Positions 33,150 through 46,654 of a stretch of 64,000 bases of DNA are shown here, in pieces. The DNA is taken from assembly GCF_018991925.1 (NCBI RefSeq), contig NW_024751924.1, forward strand, positions 223,501 through 287,500, read 5' to 3'. Both the position numbers and the translations under genes were made by a program. Each line of letters opens with the position of its first letter. Within the stretch, counting starts at the first letter, position 1. The DNA comes from Homarus americanus (Eukaryota > Arthropoda > Malacostraca > Decapoda > Nephropidae). The notes under the pieces are model-generated. The model was given only the letters and a program-made list of their open reading frames with translations, was not told the origin of the DNA and searched no databases.

Positions 33150-33820
33150 CCACACCTCCTCATATAACACCATCTGTGAGGGAATTACTACACCACATGT
33201 CCCTCATAACACCATCTGTGAGGTTATTACACCGTGAGGTCCTCATCACACCATCTGTGATTACTACGTCAGGCCCCTCATAACACCATCTGTGAGAATT
33301 ACTACACCACGTCAGGCCCCTCATAATACCATCTGTGAGGAATTACTACACCACGTCAGGCCTCATAACACCATCTGTGAGGAATTACTACACCACGTCA
33401 GGCTCCTCATAACACCATCTGTGAGGGAATTACTACACCACGTCAAGTCCCTCATAATACCATCTGTGAGGAATTACAACACCACGTCAGGCCCCTCATA
33501 ACACCATCTGTGAGTTACTACACCGTGAGGTCCTCATCACACCATCTGAGGATTATTACACCACGTCAGGCCCTCATAACACCATCTGTGAGGGAATTAC
33601 TACACCACGTCAGGCCCTCATAACACCATCTGTGAGGGAATTACTACACCACGTCAGGCCCCTCATAACACCATCTGTGAGGCTACACACGTCAGGCCCT
33701 CATAACACCATCTGGGAGGAATTACTACACCACGTGAGGCCCCTCATAACACCATCTGAGGAACTACTACACCACGTGAGTTCCTCCTAACACCATCTGG
33801 AGGAGTTACTACACTACGAG
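33150..33820. repeat. ~45-bp minisatellite with AACACCATCTGTGAGG
   Basis: About 15 imperfect units of CCTCATAACACCATCTGTGA plus GAATTACTACACCACGTCAG. Confidence 0.94.
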
Positions 33821-33899
33821 TTTGCTGTTCAACACCATTAATCTGTATGTTCACTGTATGTTCCTTTACCTTTCTCTAATGAAGGCTTTTGTTAAACCA

Positions 33900-33992
33900 C
33901 CAATGTATGTAATAAGTCATTTATGTCCAATGTATATTTTCAGCCTTCGGGCTGCAGAACTCAATAAACCATTATATTATTATTATTATTAT

Positions 33993-33998
<6 letters not shown>
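33900..33998 (+). mobile_element. Possible non-LTR retroposon 3' end with (TTA)n tail
   Basis: Sequence ending CAATAAACCATTA followed by (TTA)n, preceded by the CTTCGGGCTGCAG palindrome. The layout of AATAAA plus a microsatellite tail matches LINE-type 3' ends. No reverse transcriptase is present. Confidence 0.4.
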
Positions 33999-34086
<88 letters not shown>

Positions 34087-34096
34087 ACACACACAT
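33999..34096. repeat. (CA)n microsatellite
   Basis: About 100 bases of CA with a few TA interruptions. Confidence 0.95.
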
Positions 34097-34142
34097 CTAA
34101 AAAGATCCATTGTGAAAGTTATGGAAATTGGGAATCATGACT

Positions 34143-34430
34143 CAGGGGGGTGAGTGAGGAGAAAGGTGGGGAGGGAGGTGAGGTGAGGAGAAAAGGTGGT
34201 GAGGTGAGGTGAGGAGAAAGGTGGGAGGAGGTGAGGTGAGAGAAAGATGGGAAGGGGAGGTGAGGGTGAGGAGAAAAGATGGGGAGGAGGTGAGGGTGAG
34301 GGAGAAAGGAGGAGGTGAGGTGAGGAGAAAGATGGGGAGGGGAGGTGAGGGGGGAGAAATAGTGAGATAAAGGGTTTGGTATAGAGAGAGAGGAGGAGGA
34401 GAGAGAGAGAGAGTTAGAGAGAGAGAGAGA
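34143..34430. repeat. ~34-bp purine minisatellite GGTGAGGTGAGGAGAAAG
   Basis: Seven or eight imperfect units, nearly all purine plus T, ending in GA runs. Confidence 0.9.
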
Positions 34431-34485
34431 CATACGTACTCAATGATTCGACAAGAAAGAGTGAAGAAAAAGTGAGTCAGTATCC

Positions 34486-34488
<3 letters not shown>

Positions 34489-34524
<36 letters not shown>
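34489..34524. repeat. (GT)n microsatellite
   Basis: About 18 GT units. 34525-34820 is unique, without a gene. Confidence 0.95.
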
Positions 34525-34526
<2 letters not shown>

Positions 34527-34820
34527 CGTTCTCTGGCGTGTAGAACAATTTACTCTTATTACAAATTGTTCTTAAATTAAATGAACAACAACTCCGTTAC
34601 ATATAATGTTCTCTGGTAACATGAAGAACAATTTCGTGTCATATAAACTGTTCTTCACGGAGGTAATTACTGCTCAGGGTTTAATTAATGTCTCATATAA
34701 CAGGTCGTTGGGGTTATTAATGACTTAATAACCCTCCATAGCCATAATTGACCTCATTAATTAGCTCAATTTATGGGCCCTGACCTGGTGACCTGACTTG
34801 GTGATTTGGTATGGTGACCT

Positions 34821-34821
<1 letters not shown>

Positions 34822-34896
<75 letters not shown>

Positions 34897-34933
34897 CTCC
34901 TTCTCTCTCTTATTCTCTATTTCATTTTATATG

Positions 34934-34991
<58 letters not shown>
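34822..34991. repeat. Two (CT)n tracts
   Basis: CT runs at 34822-34900 and 34937-34991. T/A-rich unique DNA follows to 35340. Confidence 0.95.
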
Positions 34992-34995
<4 letters not shown>

Positions 34996-35439
34996 CCTAA
35001 TTGTCTCCGTTTATCAAGTTTATTTTTACAATTATCAACCATTTTCTCATTATTTCCATCTTTATCTTCCTATTATCATTCATTACCTCTCACTTACTTC
35101 TTATATTTCAACCAATTATTATTCTATTTTCTACTCTATCCCCATCATTTATTATATCTTTTCACTTAGTTATTATTTCTCTCATATTTCCTCACTTATA
35201 TTATCATCGTATTTCCTTATTCCTCAAATTATTATGTATTATGTAATTATTCTGTGTTTTTCGTCATTATTATCCACTTATAGTTTTTTATTTATATTAT
35301 TATTTATCATTTAATTCTCTCTACTTATTTTCGTTACAGTGGTAAGTGTTTTTAAGTGCTGTCCCGAGGCTACTTAAAACGTGTGGTCTGTTAAGTGTGT
35401 TGATTAAAGTGTGTTTGTTTTGTGTCATGACCGTGTGAG

Positions 35440-37966
35440 TGTCGTAAGTGTCTGTCATAAGTGTCTGTCTGTGTCATAGGTTCGTCTAAGTGTCTGTCAT
35501 ATGTGTCTGTTCTGTGTCATAAGTGTCTGTCGTAAGTGTCCGTCATATGTGTCTGTCTGTGTCGTAAGTGTCTGTCATAAGTGTCTGTCATAAGTGTCTG
35601 TCATAAGTGTCTGTCTGTGTCATTAAGTGTCTGTCATAAGTGTCTGTCATAAGTGTCTGTCTGTGTCATTAAGTGTCTGTCATAAGTGTCTGTCATAAGT
35701 GTCTGTCCTCTAAGTGTCTGTCTGTTATTAAGTGTCTGTCATAAGTGTCTGTCATAGTGTCTGTCATAAGTGTCTGTCTGTGTCATTGTAAGTGTCTGTC
35801 ATATGTGTCTGTCATAAGTGTCTGTCATAAGTGTCTGTCTGTGTCATTAAGTGTCTGTCATAAGTGTCTGTCTGTGTCATTAAGTGTCTGTCATGAATGT
35901 GTCTGTCATAAGTGTCTGTCATAAGTGTCTGTCTGTGTCATTAAGGTGTCTGTCATATGTGTGTCTGTGTCATTAAGTGTCTGTCATAAGTGTCTGTCAT
36001 AAGTGTCTGTCATAAGTGTCTGTCTGTGTCATTAAGTGTCTGTCATAAGTGTCTGTCATAGTGTCTGTCATAAGTGTCTGTCTGTGTCATTAAGTGTCTG
36101 TCATAAGTGTCTGTCTGTGTCATTAAGTGTCTGTCATAAGTGTCTGTCATAAGTGTCTGTCATAAGTGTCTGTCATAAGTGTCTGTCATAAGTGTCTGTC
36201 ATAAGTGTCTGTCATGAAGTGTCTGTCTGTGTCGTTAAGTGTCTGTCATAAGTGTCTGTCATAAGTGTCTGTCATAAGTGTCTGTCATAAGTGTCTGTCT
36301 GTGTCATTAAGTGTCTGTCATAGGTGTCTGTCATGAAGTGTCTGTCATAAGTGTCTGTCATGAAGTGTCTGTCATAAGTGTCTGTCATAAGTGTCTGTCA
36401 TAAGTGTCTGTCTGTGTCATTAAGTGTCTTATCATGGTGTCTGTCATAAGTGTCTGTCATAAGTGTCTGTCATAAGTGTCTGTCTGTGTCATTAAGGTGT
36501 CTGTCATAAGTGTCTGTCTGTGTCATTAAGTGTCTGTCATAGTGTCTGTCATAAGTGTCTGTCTCATAAGTGTCTGTCACTAAGTGTCTGTCTGTGTCAT
36601 TAAGTGTCTGTCAGAGTGTCTGTCATAAGTGTCTGTCATAAGTGTCTGTCATAAAGTGTCTGTCATAAGTGTCTGTCATAAGTGTCTGTCATAAGTGTCT
36701 GTCTGTGTCATTGAAGTGTCTTGTCATAAGTGTCTGTCATAAGTGTCTGTCATAAGTGTCTGTCTGTGTCATTAGGTTCTGTCATAAGTGTCTGTCTGTG
36801 TCATTAAAGTGTCTGTCTTAAGTGTCTGTCATAGTGTCTGTCATAAGTGTCTGTCATAGTGTCTGTCTAAGTGTCTGTCATGAGTGTCTGTCATAAGTGT
36901 CTGTCTGTGTCATTAAGTGTCTGTCATAAGTGTCTGTCATAAGTGTCTGTCATAAGTGTCTGTCTGTGTCATTAAGTGTCTGTCATAAGTGTCTGTCATA
37001 AGTGTCTGTCATAAGTGTCTGTCATAAGTGTCTGTCATAAGTGTCTGTCTGTGTCATTAAGTGTCGTCATAAGTGTCTGTCATAAGTGTCTGTCATAAGT
37101 GTCTGTCATAAGTGTCTGTCTGTGTCATTAAGTGTCTGTCATAAGTGTCTGTCTGTGTCATTAAGTGTCTGTCATAAGTGTCTGTCATAAGTGTCTGTCA
37201 TAAGGTCTGTCATAGTGTCTGTCTGTGTCATTAAGTGTCTGTCATAAGTGTGTCATAGTGTCTGTCATAAGTGTCTGTCATAAGTGTCTGTCTGTCTTAA
37301 GTGTCTGTGTGTCTGTCATAAGTGTCTGTCATAAGTGTCTGTCATAAGTGTGTCATAAGTGTCTGTCATAAGTGTCTGTCAAAGTGTCTGTCTGTGTCGT
37401 AAGTGTCTGTCATAAGTGTCTGTCATAAGTGTCTGTCATAAGTGTCTGTCATAAGTGTCTGTCTGTGTCATTAAGTGTCTGTCATAAGTGTCTGTCATAA
37501 GTGTCTGTCATAAGTGTCTGTCATAAGTGTCTGTCTGTGTCATTAAGTGTCTGTCATAAGTGTCTGTCATAAGTGTCTGTCATAAGTGTCTGTCATAAGG
37601 TGTCTGTCTAGGTGTCTGTCATAAGTGTCTGTCATAAGTGTCTGTCATAAGTGTCTGTCTGTGTCTAAGTGTCTTGTCATAAGTGTCTGTCATAAGTGTC
37701 TGTCATAAGTGTCTGTCATAGGTGTCTGTCTTGATAAGTGTCTGTCAGTGTTGTCTTGTAGTGTCTGTCATAAGTGTCTGTCATAAGTGTCTGTCATAAG
37801 TGTCTGTCATGGGGTGTCTGTCTGTGTCGTAGTGTCTGTCATAAGTTCTGTCATAAGTGTCTGTCATAAGTGTCTGTCATAAGTGTCTGTCTGTGTCATA
37901 AGTGTCTGTCATAAGTGTCTGTCATAAGTGTCTGTCATAAGTGTCTGTCTGTGTCATAAGTGTCAC
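35440..37966. repeat. 13-bp satellite ATAAGTGTCTGTC with periodic TGTGTCATT insert
   Basis: About 2.5 kb, the largest array in the window. Runs of two to seven 13-bp units are punctuated by a longer unit carrying TGTGTCATTAAG. Confidence 0.96.
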
Positions 37967-38451
37967 AGGATAGTAAATAAAATATTATATACATATATTA
38001 AATATATTCAGGTGTACATACAGACCTATACACGCTAATTAACCCCTTAACCAACATACAACAGGTGACACAGGTATAATTGCCACTAATAACTCGCTTA
38101 TTATCATCATTAACACCTACGAAATGGCTACCAATAGACATACGGCTGAGAGGCGATAGACATTTAAACTAATCCCGAAAATACACCTGGCAACACAATC
38201 CAGGTAGACAATGCGTATTAATTAACTATTCACACCTGTCATTAAGTTATCCTCACCTGAGACTATGACACGTAACACCCTCTTGCACCATTATAACCAT
38301 AGAGTCGGTAATATGGGTTTATAATACAGGGAAGTGAGCCTTAATGATATCCTTCTCGCTACGCCTTTCATGTTTTGGATTCAATGGTCGTTCGTGAGCG
38401 TTGGCATGCATACATCGCGACTTAGTTACAAGAACGCGGCAATCATGTCTC

Positions 38452-38454
<3 letters not shown>
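37967..38454. other. Unique AT-rich sequence, no gene seen
   Basis: Contains scattered ACACCTG motifs but no exon-like frame. Confidence 0.45.

Positions 38455-38518
<64 letters not shown>
38455..38518. repeat. (GT)n microsatellite
   Basis: About 32 GT units. Confidence 0.95.
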
Positions 38519-38519
<1 letters not shown>

Positions 38520-38610
38520 TAATTGGTGTAGTTGTGTTGTTTTCAATAAATCCGTTCGTGTAATTCAAGGTTATGACGTCATATCGGATGTAAACAAAGA
38601 TTTGTTGTTT

Positions 38611-38878
38611 AGTAGTAGTAGTAGTAGCAGTAGTAGTAGTAGTAGTAGCAGTAGTAGTAGTAGTAGTAGTAGTAGTAGCAGTAGCAGTAGCAGATATCGA
38701 CTATGAGGCTACAGTCACCGAATGCCGCATCGATCTGCGGCTCAACTAATTTAACACAGATAGATAGTTGTTATGTATTAGATATTTAATATTAAGGTAA
38801 AATAAATGGTGGCGAAGGTGTGGCTATTGGGAGGCTGAGGCACGTTTAAAAAAAGTAGTAGTAGTAGTAGTAGTAGTA
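38611..38878 (+). repeat. Dispersed hairpin/TAG element, copy 1
   Basis: (AGT)n at 38611-38692, unique core 38693-38854, (AGT)n at 38855-38878. The core begins GAGGCTACAGTCACCGAATG and holds the inverted repeat GCCGCA-N6-TGCGGC at 38724-38741. It is the reverse complement of 62271-62416. Confidence 0.85.
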
Positions 38879-38987
38879 ACTGTCTTTTCGTAATTCTAAT
38901 TTTATTCATAATCGTTATAATTTAAAGTAGTTTTGTTTAGCATTTTCTTCATTACGAAAATTATCATGTCAAATTTTATCAGTTGAA

Positions 38988-39245
38988 GATATTATCATCA
39001 TCAAAATCATCATCATTATCATTATCATCAAAATCATCATCATTATCATTATCATCATCAAAATCATCATCATTATCATTATCATCATCAAAATCATCAT
39101 CATTATCATTATCATCATCAAAATCATCATCATTATCATTATCATCATCAAAATCATCATCATTATCATTATCATCATCAAAATCATCATCATTATCATT
39201 ATCATCATCAAAATCATCATCATTATCATTATCATCATCAAAACA
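38988..39245. repeat. 30-bp minisatellite of ATC/ATT/AAA triplets
   Basis: Eight near-perfect units with CATCATCATTATCATTATCA. Confidence 0.95.
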
Positions 39246-39587
39246 ATAAGTCGACTATGCAAGACTCGGACAAAAACAAAGACTCATCGAACAGTATAAA
39301 CGCCACAATCCTCCTCAACTTATAGATTCAAGAAGGTTTGGATTCCCTCTTCTGTGTGTGTGTGTGGGATTCAACACCAAGATCCTCGCTTGTTTTTACT
39401 ACATTTCTTAGATTCTATAGTTTATACATATCATTTATTACCGCCCTTCGAGAGACCAGAGAAAAGAAGGGGCGAGATTTTAGGCTTAAGGGAATACGAT
39501 TTTCGAACTAAGAAGCAAGAGAGTAATGTTGGTTAGTGTTATTTTGTGTTATAGTGAGGATTGTAGGTACGATTATTGAATACTGGG

Positions 39588-39589
<2 letters not shown>

Positions 39590-39647
<58 letters not shown>

Positions 39648-39665
39648 TGTGTGTGTGTGTGTGTG
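39590..39665. repeat. (GT)n microsatellite
   Basis: GT run with one interruption, followed by short CA and GA runs to 39985. Confidence 0.95.
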
Positions 39666-39847
39666 CTGATATCTCCACACACACACACGCACACAGGGGT
39701 GATAGATATGTTCTATCTCCCTTTCCATCAACCTCCACACACACTCACCACACAGCCAGGGAGGAGGGAGGGGAGGGAGGAGGATGGAACAGAAGGTAGG
39801 AAAGAAGATATAGAGAGAAGGAAAGTGAGAGGCAGTGAGGGAGAAGC

Positions 39848-39887
<40 letters not shown>

Positions 39888-40059
39888 AATTGGCAAGACT
39901 TGAGACACAGGTGAGGTGGAATACCTATCTGTTAATTACCAAGACAGAGAGGAGAGAGAGAGAGAGAGAGAGAGAGAAAGAATGAGTGAGAGAGAAAAGG
40001 CTGGGAGGTGTTGAGGTGTTAATTGCTCTCTCTCAAAACACACAAGTAACACACAGGTA

Positions 40060-41235
40060 TGAGTTAGTGGGGGTCAGGGGTATTAGGTGGGGTCAGGGGG
40101 CATTAGTAAATAAAGTATTAGTGGGGGTCAGGGGTATTAGGGGGAAATAAAGGCTAGTGGGGGTCAGGGGTATTAGGGGTCAGGGCATTAGTGGGGGTCA
40201 GGGGATGTAGTGGGGGTCAGGGGTATTAGGGGTAAATAAGCTAGTGGGGGGTCAGGGGGTATTAGTGGGGTCAGGGGTATTAGGGGTCAGGGGATATGCT
40301 GGGGCATTAGGGTCAGGGGTATTAGGGGTCAGGGGTAATAGGGTCAGTATTAGGGGTCAGGGCTAGGGGTCGGGGCATTAGGGGGTCAGGGGATAGAGGT
40401 CAGGGGTATTAGGGGTCAGGGGTATTAGGTGGGGATCAGGAGTATTAGGGTCAGGGTATTAGTGGGGGGTCAGGGGGCAATAGGGGGGTCAGGGGATAGT
40501 AACAGATTAGTAAATAGGGGTATAGGGGGGTAGGGGTCAGGAGCACTAGGTAATCAGGGGGCATAGGTCAGGGGTATTAGGGGTCAGGGGTATTAGTAAA
40601 GTGAGGGGGGTCAGGGGTATAGGGGGGGTCAGGGGTGTTAGTGGGGTCAGGGTATTAGGGGTCAGGGGGATAGGGGGCAGGGGGTATTAGGGGTCAGGGG
40701 TATTAGTGGGGGTCTGGGGTATAGTGGGGGGTCAGGGGTATTAGTGGGGTCAGGGGGTATTAGGGGGTCAGGGGTATTAATGGGGGCTAGGGGGTATTAG
40801 TGGGGGTCAGGGGCATAGGGGGTCAGGGGGTATTAGTGGGGTCAGAATTATTAGGTCAGGGGGTAGTGGGGTCAGGGGTATTAGTGGGGGTCAGGGGTAT
40901 TAATTAGGGGTCAGGGGGGTATTAGGGGTCAGGGGTATTAGTGGGGTCAGGGGTATTAGTGGGTCAGGGGGGTATTAGGGGTCAGGGGGTATTAGGGGTT
41001 CAGGGGTATTAGGGGGGTCAGGGATATTAAGGGGTCAGGGGTTTTAGGGTCAGGGGGTATTATGGGGTCAGGGGGTATTAAGGGGCCGGGGGTATTAAGG
41101 GGTCAGAATTACTAGGGTAATCAGGGGGTATTAATTAGGGTCAGGGGGGTATTAGTGGGGTCAGGAGGTATTAGGGGTCAGGGGTATTAGGGTAATCAGG
41201 GGTATTAGTGGGATCAAGTATTATAGGGGTCAGGG
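40060..41235. repeat. G-rich 14-17-bp satellite GGGGTCAGGGGTATTA
   Basis: About 1.2 kb with several dozen units. G runs of three to six occur every 5-8 bases on the plus strand. Confidence 0.95.
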
Positions 41236-41354
41236 TGGCTGACTAGCTTCCACAGGTGGGGGGTGAGGGGAGTGGGAGTGGGGGTGGGGGAGGCCAAACC
41301 CTTGTATTGATCAGGGTTTGGCTGGGAGGAGAAACTGCGGTAAACCTCCCTCCT

Positions 41355-41591
41355 CCTCTCCTCTCTCTCTCTCTCTCTCTCTCCCTCTCTCTCGTATTTC
41401 CTTTCCTCTGTCTTCTCCCTTCTTCCTCTCTTCCTCTTATCCTTCCTTGACTCCCCTTCCTTTCCTCTTCCTTCTTCCTCCTCAATTTCCTCTTCCATTT
41501 CTTCCATTATTCTCCTCTTCTTGATTCTCTTTTCTCTTCCATTTCCTTCTCTTGTTTTTTTCCTATTATTCCTTGTTGCTCTTTATCTTCT

Positions 41592-41629
<38 letters not shown>
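41355..41629. repeat. (CT)n and pyrimidine-rich tract
   Basis: CT runs at 41359-41393 and 41595-41629, with C/T-rich sequence between. Confidence 0.92.
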
Positions 41630-41632
<3 letters not shown>

Positions 41633-41705
41633 CTATAACACGATCCCCGCTAATGTTGACACTGATCGCTGTCTCTCTGTCCCAGTTTGTTTATTAGGGA
41701 GCGGA

Positions 41706-42421
41706 GGTGACCAATCAGGTGGCAGATCTTTCTCAATGGGACGTCTATGGACCAATCAGGTGGCAGATCTTTCTCAATGGGACGTCTATGGACCAATCAG
41801 GTGGCAGATCTTTCTCAATGGGACGTCTATGGACCAATCAGGTGGCAGATCTTCTCAATGGGACGTCAAGGCAGATCTTTCCAATGGGACGTCTATGGAC
41901 CAATCAGGTGGCAGATCTTTCTCCAATGGGACGTCTATGGACCAATCAGGTGGCAGATCTTTCTCAATGGGACGTCTATGGACCAATCAGGTGGCAGATC
42001 TTTCTCAATGGGACGTCTATGGACCAATCAGGTGGCAGATCTTTCTCAATGGGACGTCTATGGACCAATCAGGTGGCAGATCTTTCTCAATGGGACGTCT
42101 ATGGACCAATCAGGTGGCGAATCTTTCTCAATGGGACGTCTATGGACCAATCAGGTGGCAGATCTTCTCAATGGGACGTCTATGGACCAATCAGGGCAGA
42201 TCTTTCTCAATGGGACGTCAGGACAATCGGAGATCTTTCTCAGGACGTCTATGGACCAATCAGGTGGCAGATCTTTCTCAATGGGACGTCTATGGACCAA
42301 TCAGGTGGCAGATCTTTCTCAATGGGACGTCTAATAATAAAATATATAATAATGGACCAATCAGGTGGCAGATCTTTTCTCAATGGGACGTCTATGGGCC
42401 AATCAGGGGGCAGATGTGTCA
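41706..42421. repeat. 41-bp minisatellite with a CCAAT box in each unit
   Basis: About 17 units of CTATGGACCAATCAGGTGGC plus AGATCTTTCTCAATGGGACG. Open in all three plus frames because stop codons are absent from the unit in every phase it rotates through. Confidence 0.95.
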
Positions 42422-43123
<702 letters not shown>

Positions 43124-43619
43124 CATTTAACCACAATACATATTTCAATAACAAAGACACAAACACAAACAAACAAACACAAACAAACAAACACACACAA
43201 ATAAATACACACAAGACACACACATACAACAAACAGACACACTCACAAACACTCATAAACAACCCCCCAAACAAACAAACAAGCGAGAGTTTTAAGAAGT
43301 CGAAACAATGAATCGAAATATAGAAACAAAAACAGTGGACCCCCAAGAGAGCACTTAATGACCAGGGAGGCAATTATCCACCTTATTAGCTACCATTAAC
43401 TCCTCTAACTACCTCTCTCCTTCTGACTGTTACAAGATGACCAAACAAACGCTGAAACATTGAGGAAAACAGACGTAAACAAACAAAGAAATATGTATAT
43501 AAACAAATAAATAAACAAAACAATGAAATAAACAAGAAACAAAAAAAAATTACAAACAAATAAATTAATGAACAAATAAACTAATTATTTATAGATGATA
43601 AAAACAAACACAATGATTA

Positions 43620-43637
43620 TCTCTCTCTCTCTCTCCT

Positions 43638-43699
<62 letters not shown>
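43620..43699. repeat. (CT)n microsatellite
   Basis: CT run with one CCCC interruption. Confidence 0.95.
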
Positions 43700-43700
<1 letters not shown>

Positions 43701-43742
43701 GATGTCCTCCTTCGTCTTCCCAGGATTCCCAGTGTCTGTTTG

Positions 43743-44302
43743 TCATGTCTATCCTTCTGTCTGTCTGTCCTGTCCAATCTGTCTGTCATCTGTCTGTCTA
43801 TCCTTCTGTCTGTCTGTCTGTCAATCCTGTCTGTCTATCCTTCTGTCTGTCTGTCTGTCAATCCTGTCTGTCCTATCCTTCTGTCTGTCTGTCCAATCTG
43901 TCTGTCTATCCTTCTGTCTGTCTGTCTGTCAATCTGTCTGTCTATCCTTCTGTCTGTCTGTCTGTCAATCTGTCTGTTCATCCTTCTGTCTGTCTGTCAT
44001 CCTTCTGTCTGTCTATCCTTCTGTCTGTCTGTCTATCCTTCTGTCTGTCTGTCTATCCTTCTGTCTGTCTATCCTTCTGTCTGTCTGTCCATCCTTCTGT
44101 CTGTCTGTCTATCCTTCTGTCTGTCTATCCTTCTGTCTCGTCTGTCTATCCTTCTGTCTGTCGTCTATCCTTCTGTCTGTCTATCCTTCTGTCTGTCTGT
44201 CTATCCTTCTGTCTGTCTGTCTGTCAATCTGTCTGTCTATCCTTCTCTCCGTCTGTCTGTCTATCTTCTGTCTCGTCTGTCTATCCTTCTGTCTGTCTGT
44301 GT
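43743..44302. repeat. (TGTC)n with ATCCTTC interruptions
   Basis: About 560 bases of CTGTCTGTCTATCCTTCTGT units, a TGTC microsatellite organised into a roughly 20-24-bp higher period. Open in three frames by composition. Confidence 0.94.
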
Positions 44303-44566
44303 TTATTGAGTGAAAATAAATAGCTCGAGTATCGTCACGGTGTAGTCGTCACTTGTGGGAAGACGAGACGACCTACGACACATCCCCTGTAGTAGTGGTG
44401 GCCTGGTCGTGAGATGCAAACCACATCTCTCTCTCTCTCGTCAGAGTTGATGATCAATCCTTGCAATTGGTGACTTGGTGGGGGAGGGGGTCCTATGCCC
44501 TCCCCAAAACAGCTACAGTAGACAGTGCCAGAAAGAGACGTCTTAAATGCATGGTATCAGTTGTAT

Positions 44567-44989
<423 letters not shown>

Positions 44990-45058
44990 GGTGTGTGTGT
45001 GTCACCATCAGAAACACTCACCCAACTTTTATTTTTATTTTATCTGTTTCATGACACA

Positions 45059-45063
45059 ACACA

Positions 45064-45114
<51 letters not shown>

Positions 45115-45117
45115 ACA
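45059..45117. repeat. (CA)n microsatellite
   Basis: About 28 CA units. 45118-45310 is C-rich. Confidence 0.95.
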
Positions 45118-45445
45118 CGATAACATCCTTATTCATCAGCATCTCACAATGTATACAGCCACCTCTCCTTATCTCCCCTCATCCTTCCCCACTTTCACCC
45201 CTCTTCCCTACATCCAGGTTTCCTCCCTCACCACCACCCTCCCACCCTCACCCACCCACCACCCACCCCCCACCCACCCTCACCATCTTGTTCACTTACC
45301 CAGTTATAAAAAGACGCCACTTACCCATTTTTCTTGGCAACCCACAAACTGAATACTTCTCTTAATTTGTAATATCTGTGAGACTAAAATTTTAACACAG
45401 AATTTTCATCAAGTTTAAGTACAAGTATTAGGTGTTGTTAGACCT

Positions 45446-45447
<2 letters not shown>

Positions 45448-45500
<53 letters not shown>

Positions 45501-45502
45501 TG
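45448..45502. repeat. (GT)n microsatellite
   Basis: About 25 GT units. Confidence 0.95.
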
Positions 45503-45644
45503 GGAGTCAGACACAAACATCGGTGTACAGCGAGGCATAGTGGTGGCGTGTGTTAGTGTGTGTGTGGTTGAGTGCATCTCCTCTGAGTGCCTCTTCCCAG
45601 AGTGTTTTGAGGCAACATTTTCAAAGGTATTGTAATATTGATAG

Positions 45645-46082
45645 ATGGTCCCTCCCTACTCTTCCCTCCTCTCCTCCTCCCCTCCACCTCCCCTACCTCT
45701 TCCCTCCCTCTCCCCACTCCACCTCCCCCCTCCCTCCTTCCTCCCCACCCACCTCCTCCTCACCTTTCACCCCTTCTATACCTTCCACTCTCCACCTCTC
45801 CACCCCCTCCTCCACCCTCCTCCACCTCCCCCCCTGTCCCTCCCCCCGTTCCCCTTCACCTCCCTCCCTGTTCCCTTCACCTCCCCCTCGTTCCCTCACC
45901 TCCACCCCCCTCCTCCCTCGTTCCCTCTTCACCTCCCTCCCTCGTTCCTTCACCTCCTCCTCCTCTCTTCACCTCCCTCCCCCTCGTTCCCTTCACCTCC
46001 TCCCCTCCACTCTCCCCCTGTTCCCTTCACCTCCCTCCACCCTCCTCCTCCCTCCACTCCTGCCTTCCCTCCCTCCCCTTCA
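45645..46082. repeat. Pyrimidine-only tract (CTTCACCTCCCTC)n
   Basis: About 440 bases of C/T with rare A, and TTCCCTTCACCTCC recurring. Confidence 0.93.
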
Positions 46083-46159
46083 GCATAAACCACACTAATT
46101 TTATTTACCTGCTGAAATTACCTGTATTTTAGCATGTGATTCACCACAGTTGACAGGAT

Positions 46160-46275
46160 ACGCGAGGGGGGTGGGGTGGTGGGGGAAGGTGGGGGGTGGG
46201 GTGAAGGTGGGGTGGGGGAAGGTGGGGGAGGGAAGGGGTGGGGGAGGTGGGTGGGGGAGGAAGGAGGAGGAAGGG
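46160..46275. repeat. G-rich tract (GGTGGGGGAA)n
   Basis: G runs of three to six bases on the plus strand, prone to quadruplex folding. Confidence 0.85.
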
Positions 46276-46421
46276 TAAAATGTTCAACAATTTTTTCATA
46301 GTAAATCACATCAAGATCCTGTGCACGCAAACACACACACTTCAGCCAAGTTCAACGAAGGATAAAAAATAAATAAAAAACAATGGTAACTTATGTCTTA
46401 TATTTGACACTATAAGAAGTA

Positions 46422-46486
46422 CTGTCTGTCTGTCTGTCTATCTGTCTAGTACTGTTTCTGTCTTTCTGTCTGTCTGTCTGTCTGTC
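46422..46486. repeat. (TGTC)n microsatellite
   Basis: Interrupted TGTC units that form the pyrimidine-rich lead into a candidate exon. Confidence 0.9.
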
Positions 46487-46499
46487 TTCAAGTGACCAG

Positions 46500-46598
46500 G
46501 AGACTCACTCGATCTATTACCCCATGGACTGTCACGCCACGTATGCCAGCTGTCATATGACCTCGCATGTCACAGCAGATCACTCAGGCTTTAGGCAG
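46500..46598 (+). CDS. Candidate internal exon, unrecognised
   Basis: Exactly 33 codons, phase 0 at both ends: ETHSIYYPMDCHATYASCHM then TSHVTADHSGFRQ, between GTGACCAG and CAG|GTCAGT. The other two frames contain stops. No family recognised; chance not excluded. Confidence 0.25.
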
Positions 46599-46654
46599 GT
46601 CAGTCACACGTTCAGAACACGACACACACACACACAGGTGGGCTGGGGTAGATA

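Noticed and set aside
33150..33820. CRISPR-like array of ~45-bp units
   Set aside because: Whole units are similar with no distinct spacers, and the locus is eukaryotic.
43595..44323. Cys/Leu/Ser-rich 242-codon frame
   Set aside because: (TGTC)n microsatellite with ATCC interruptions, open in all three plus frames.
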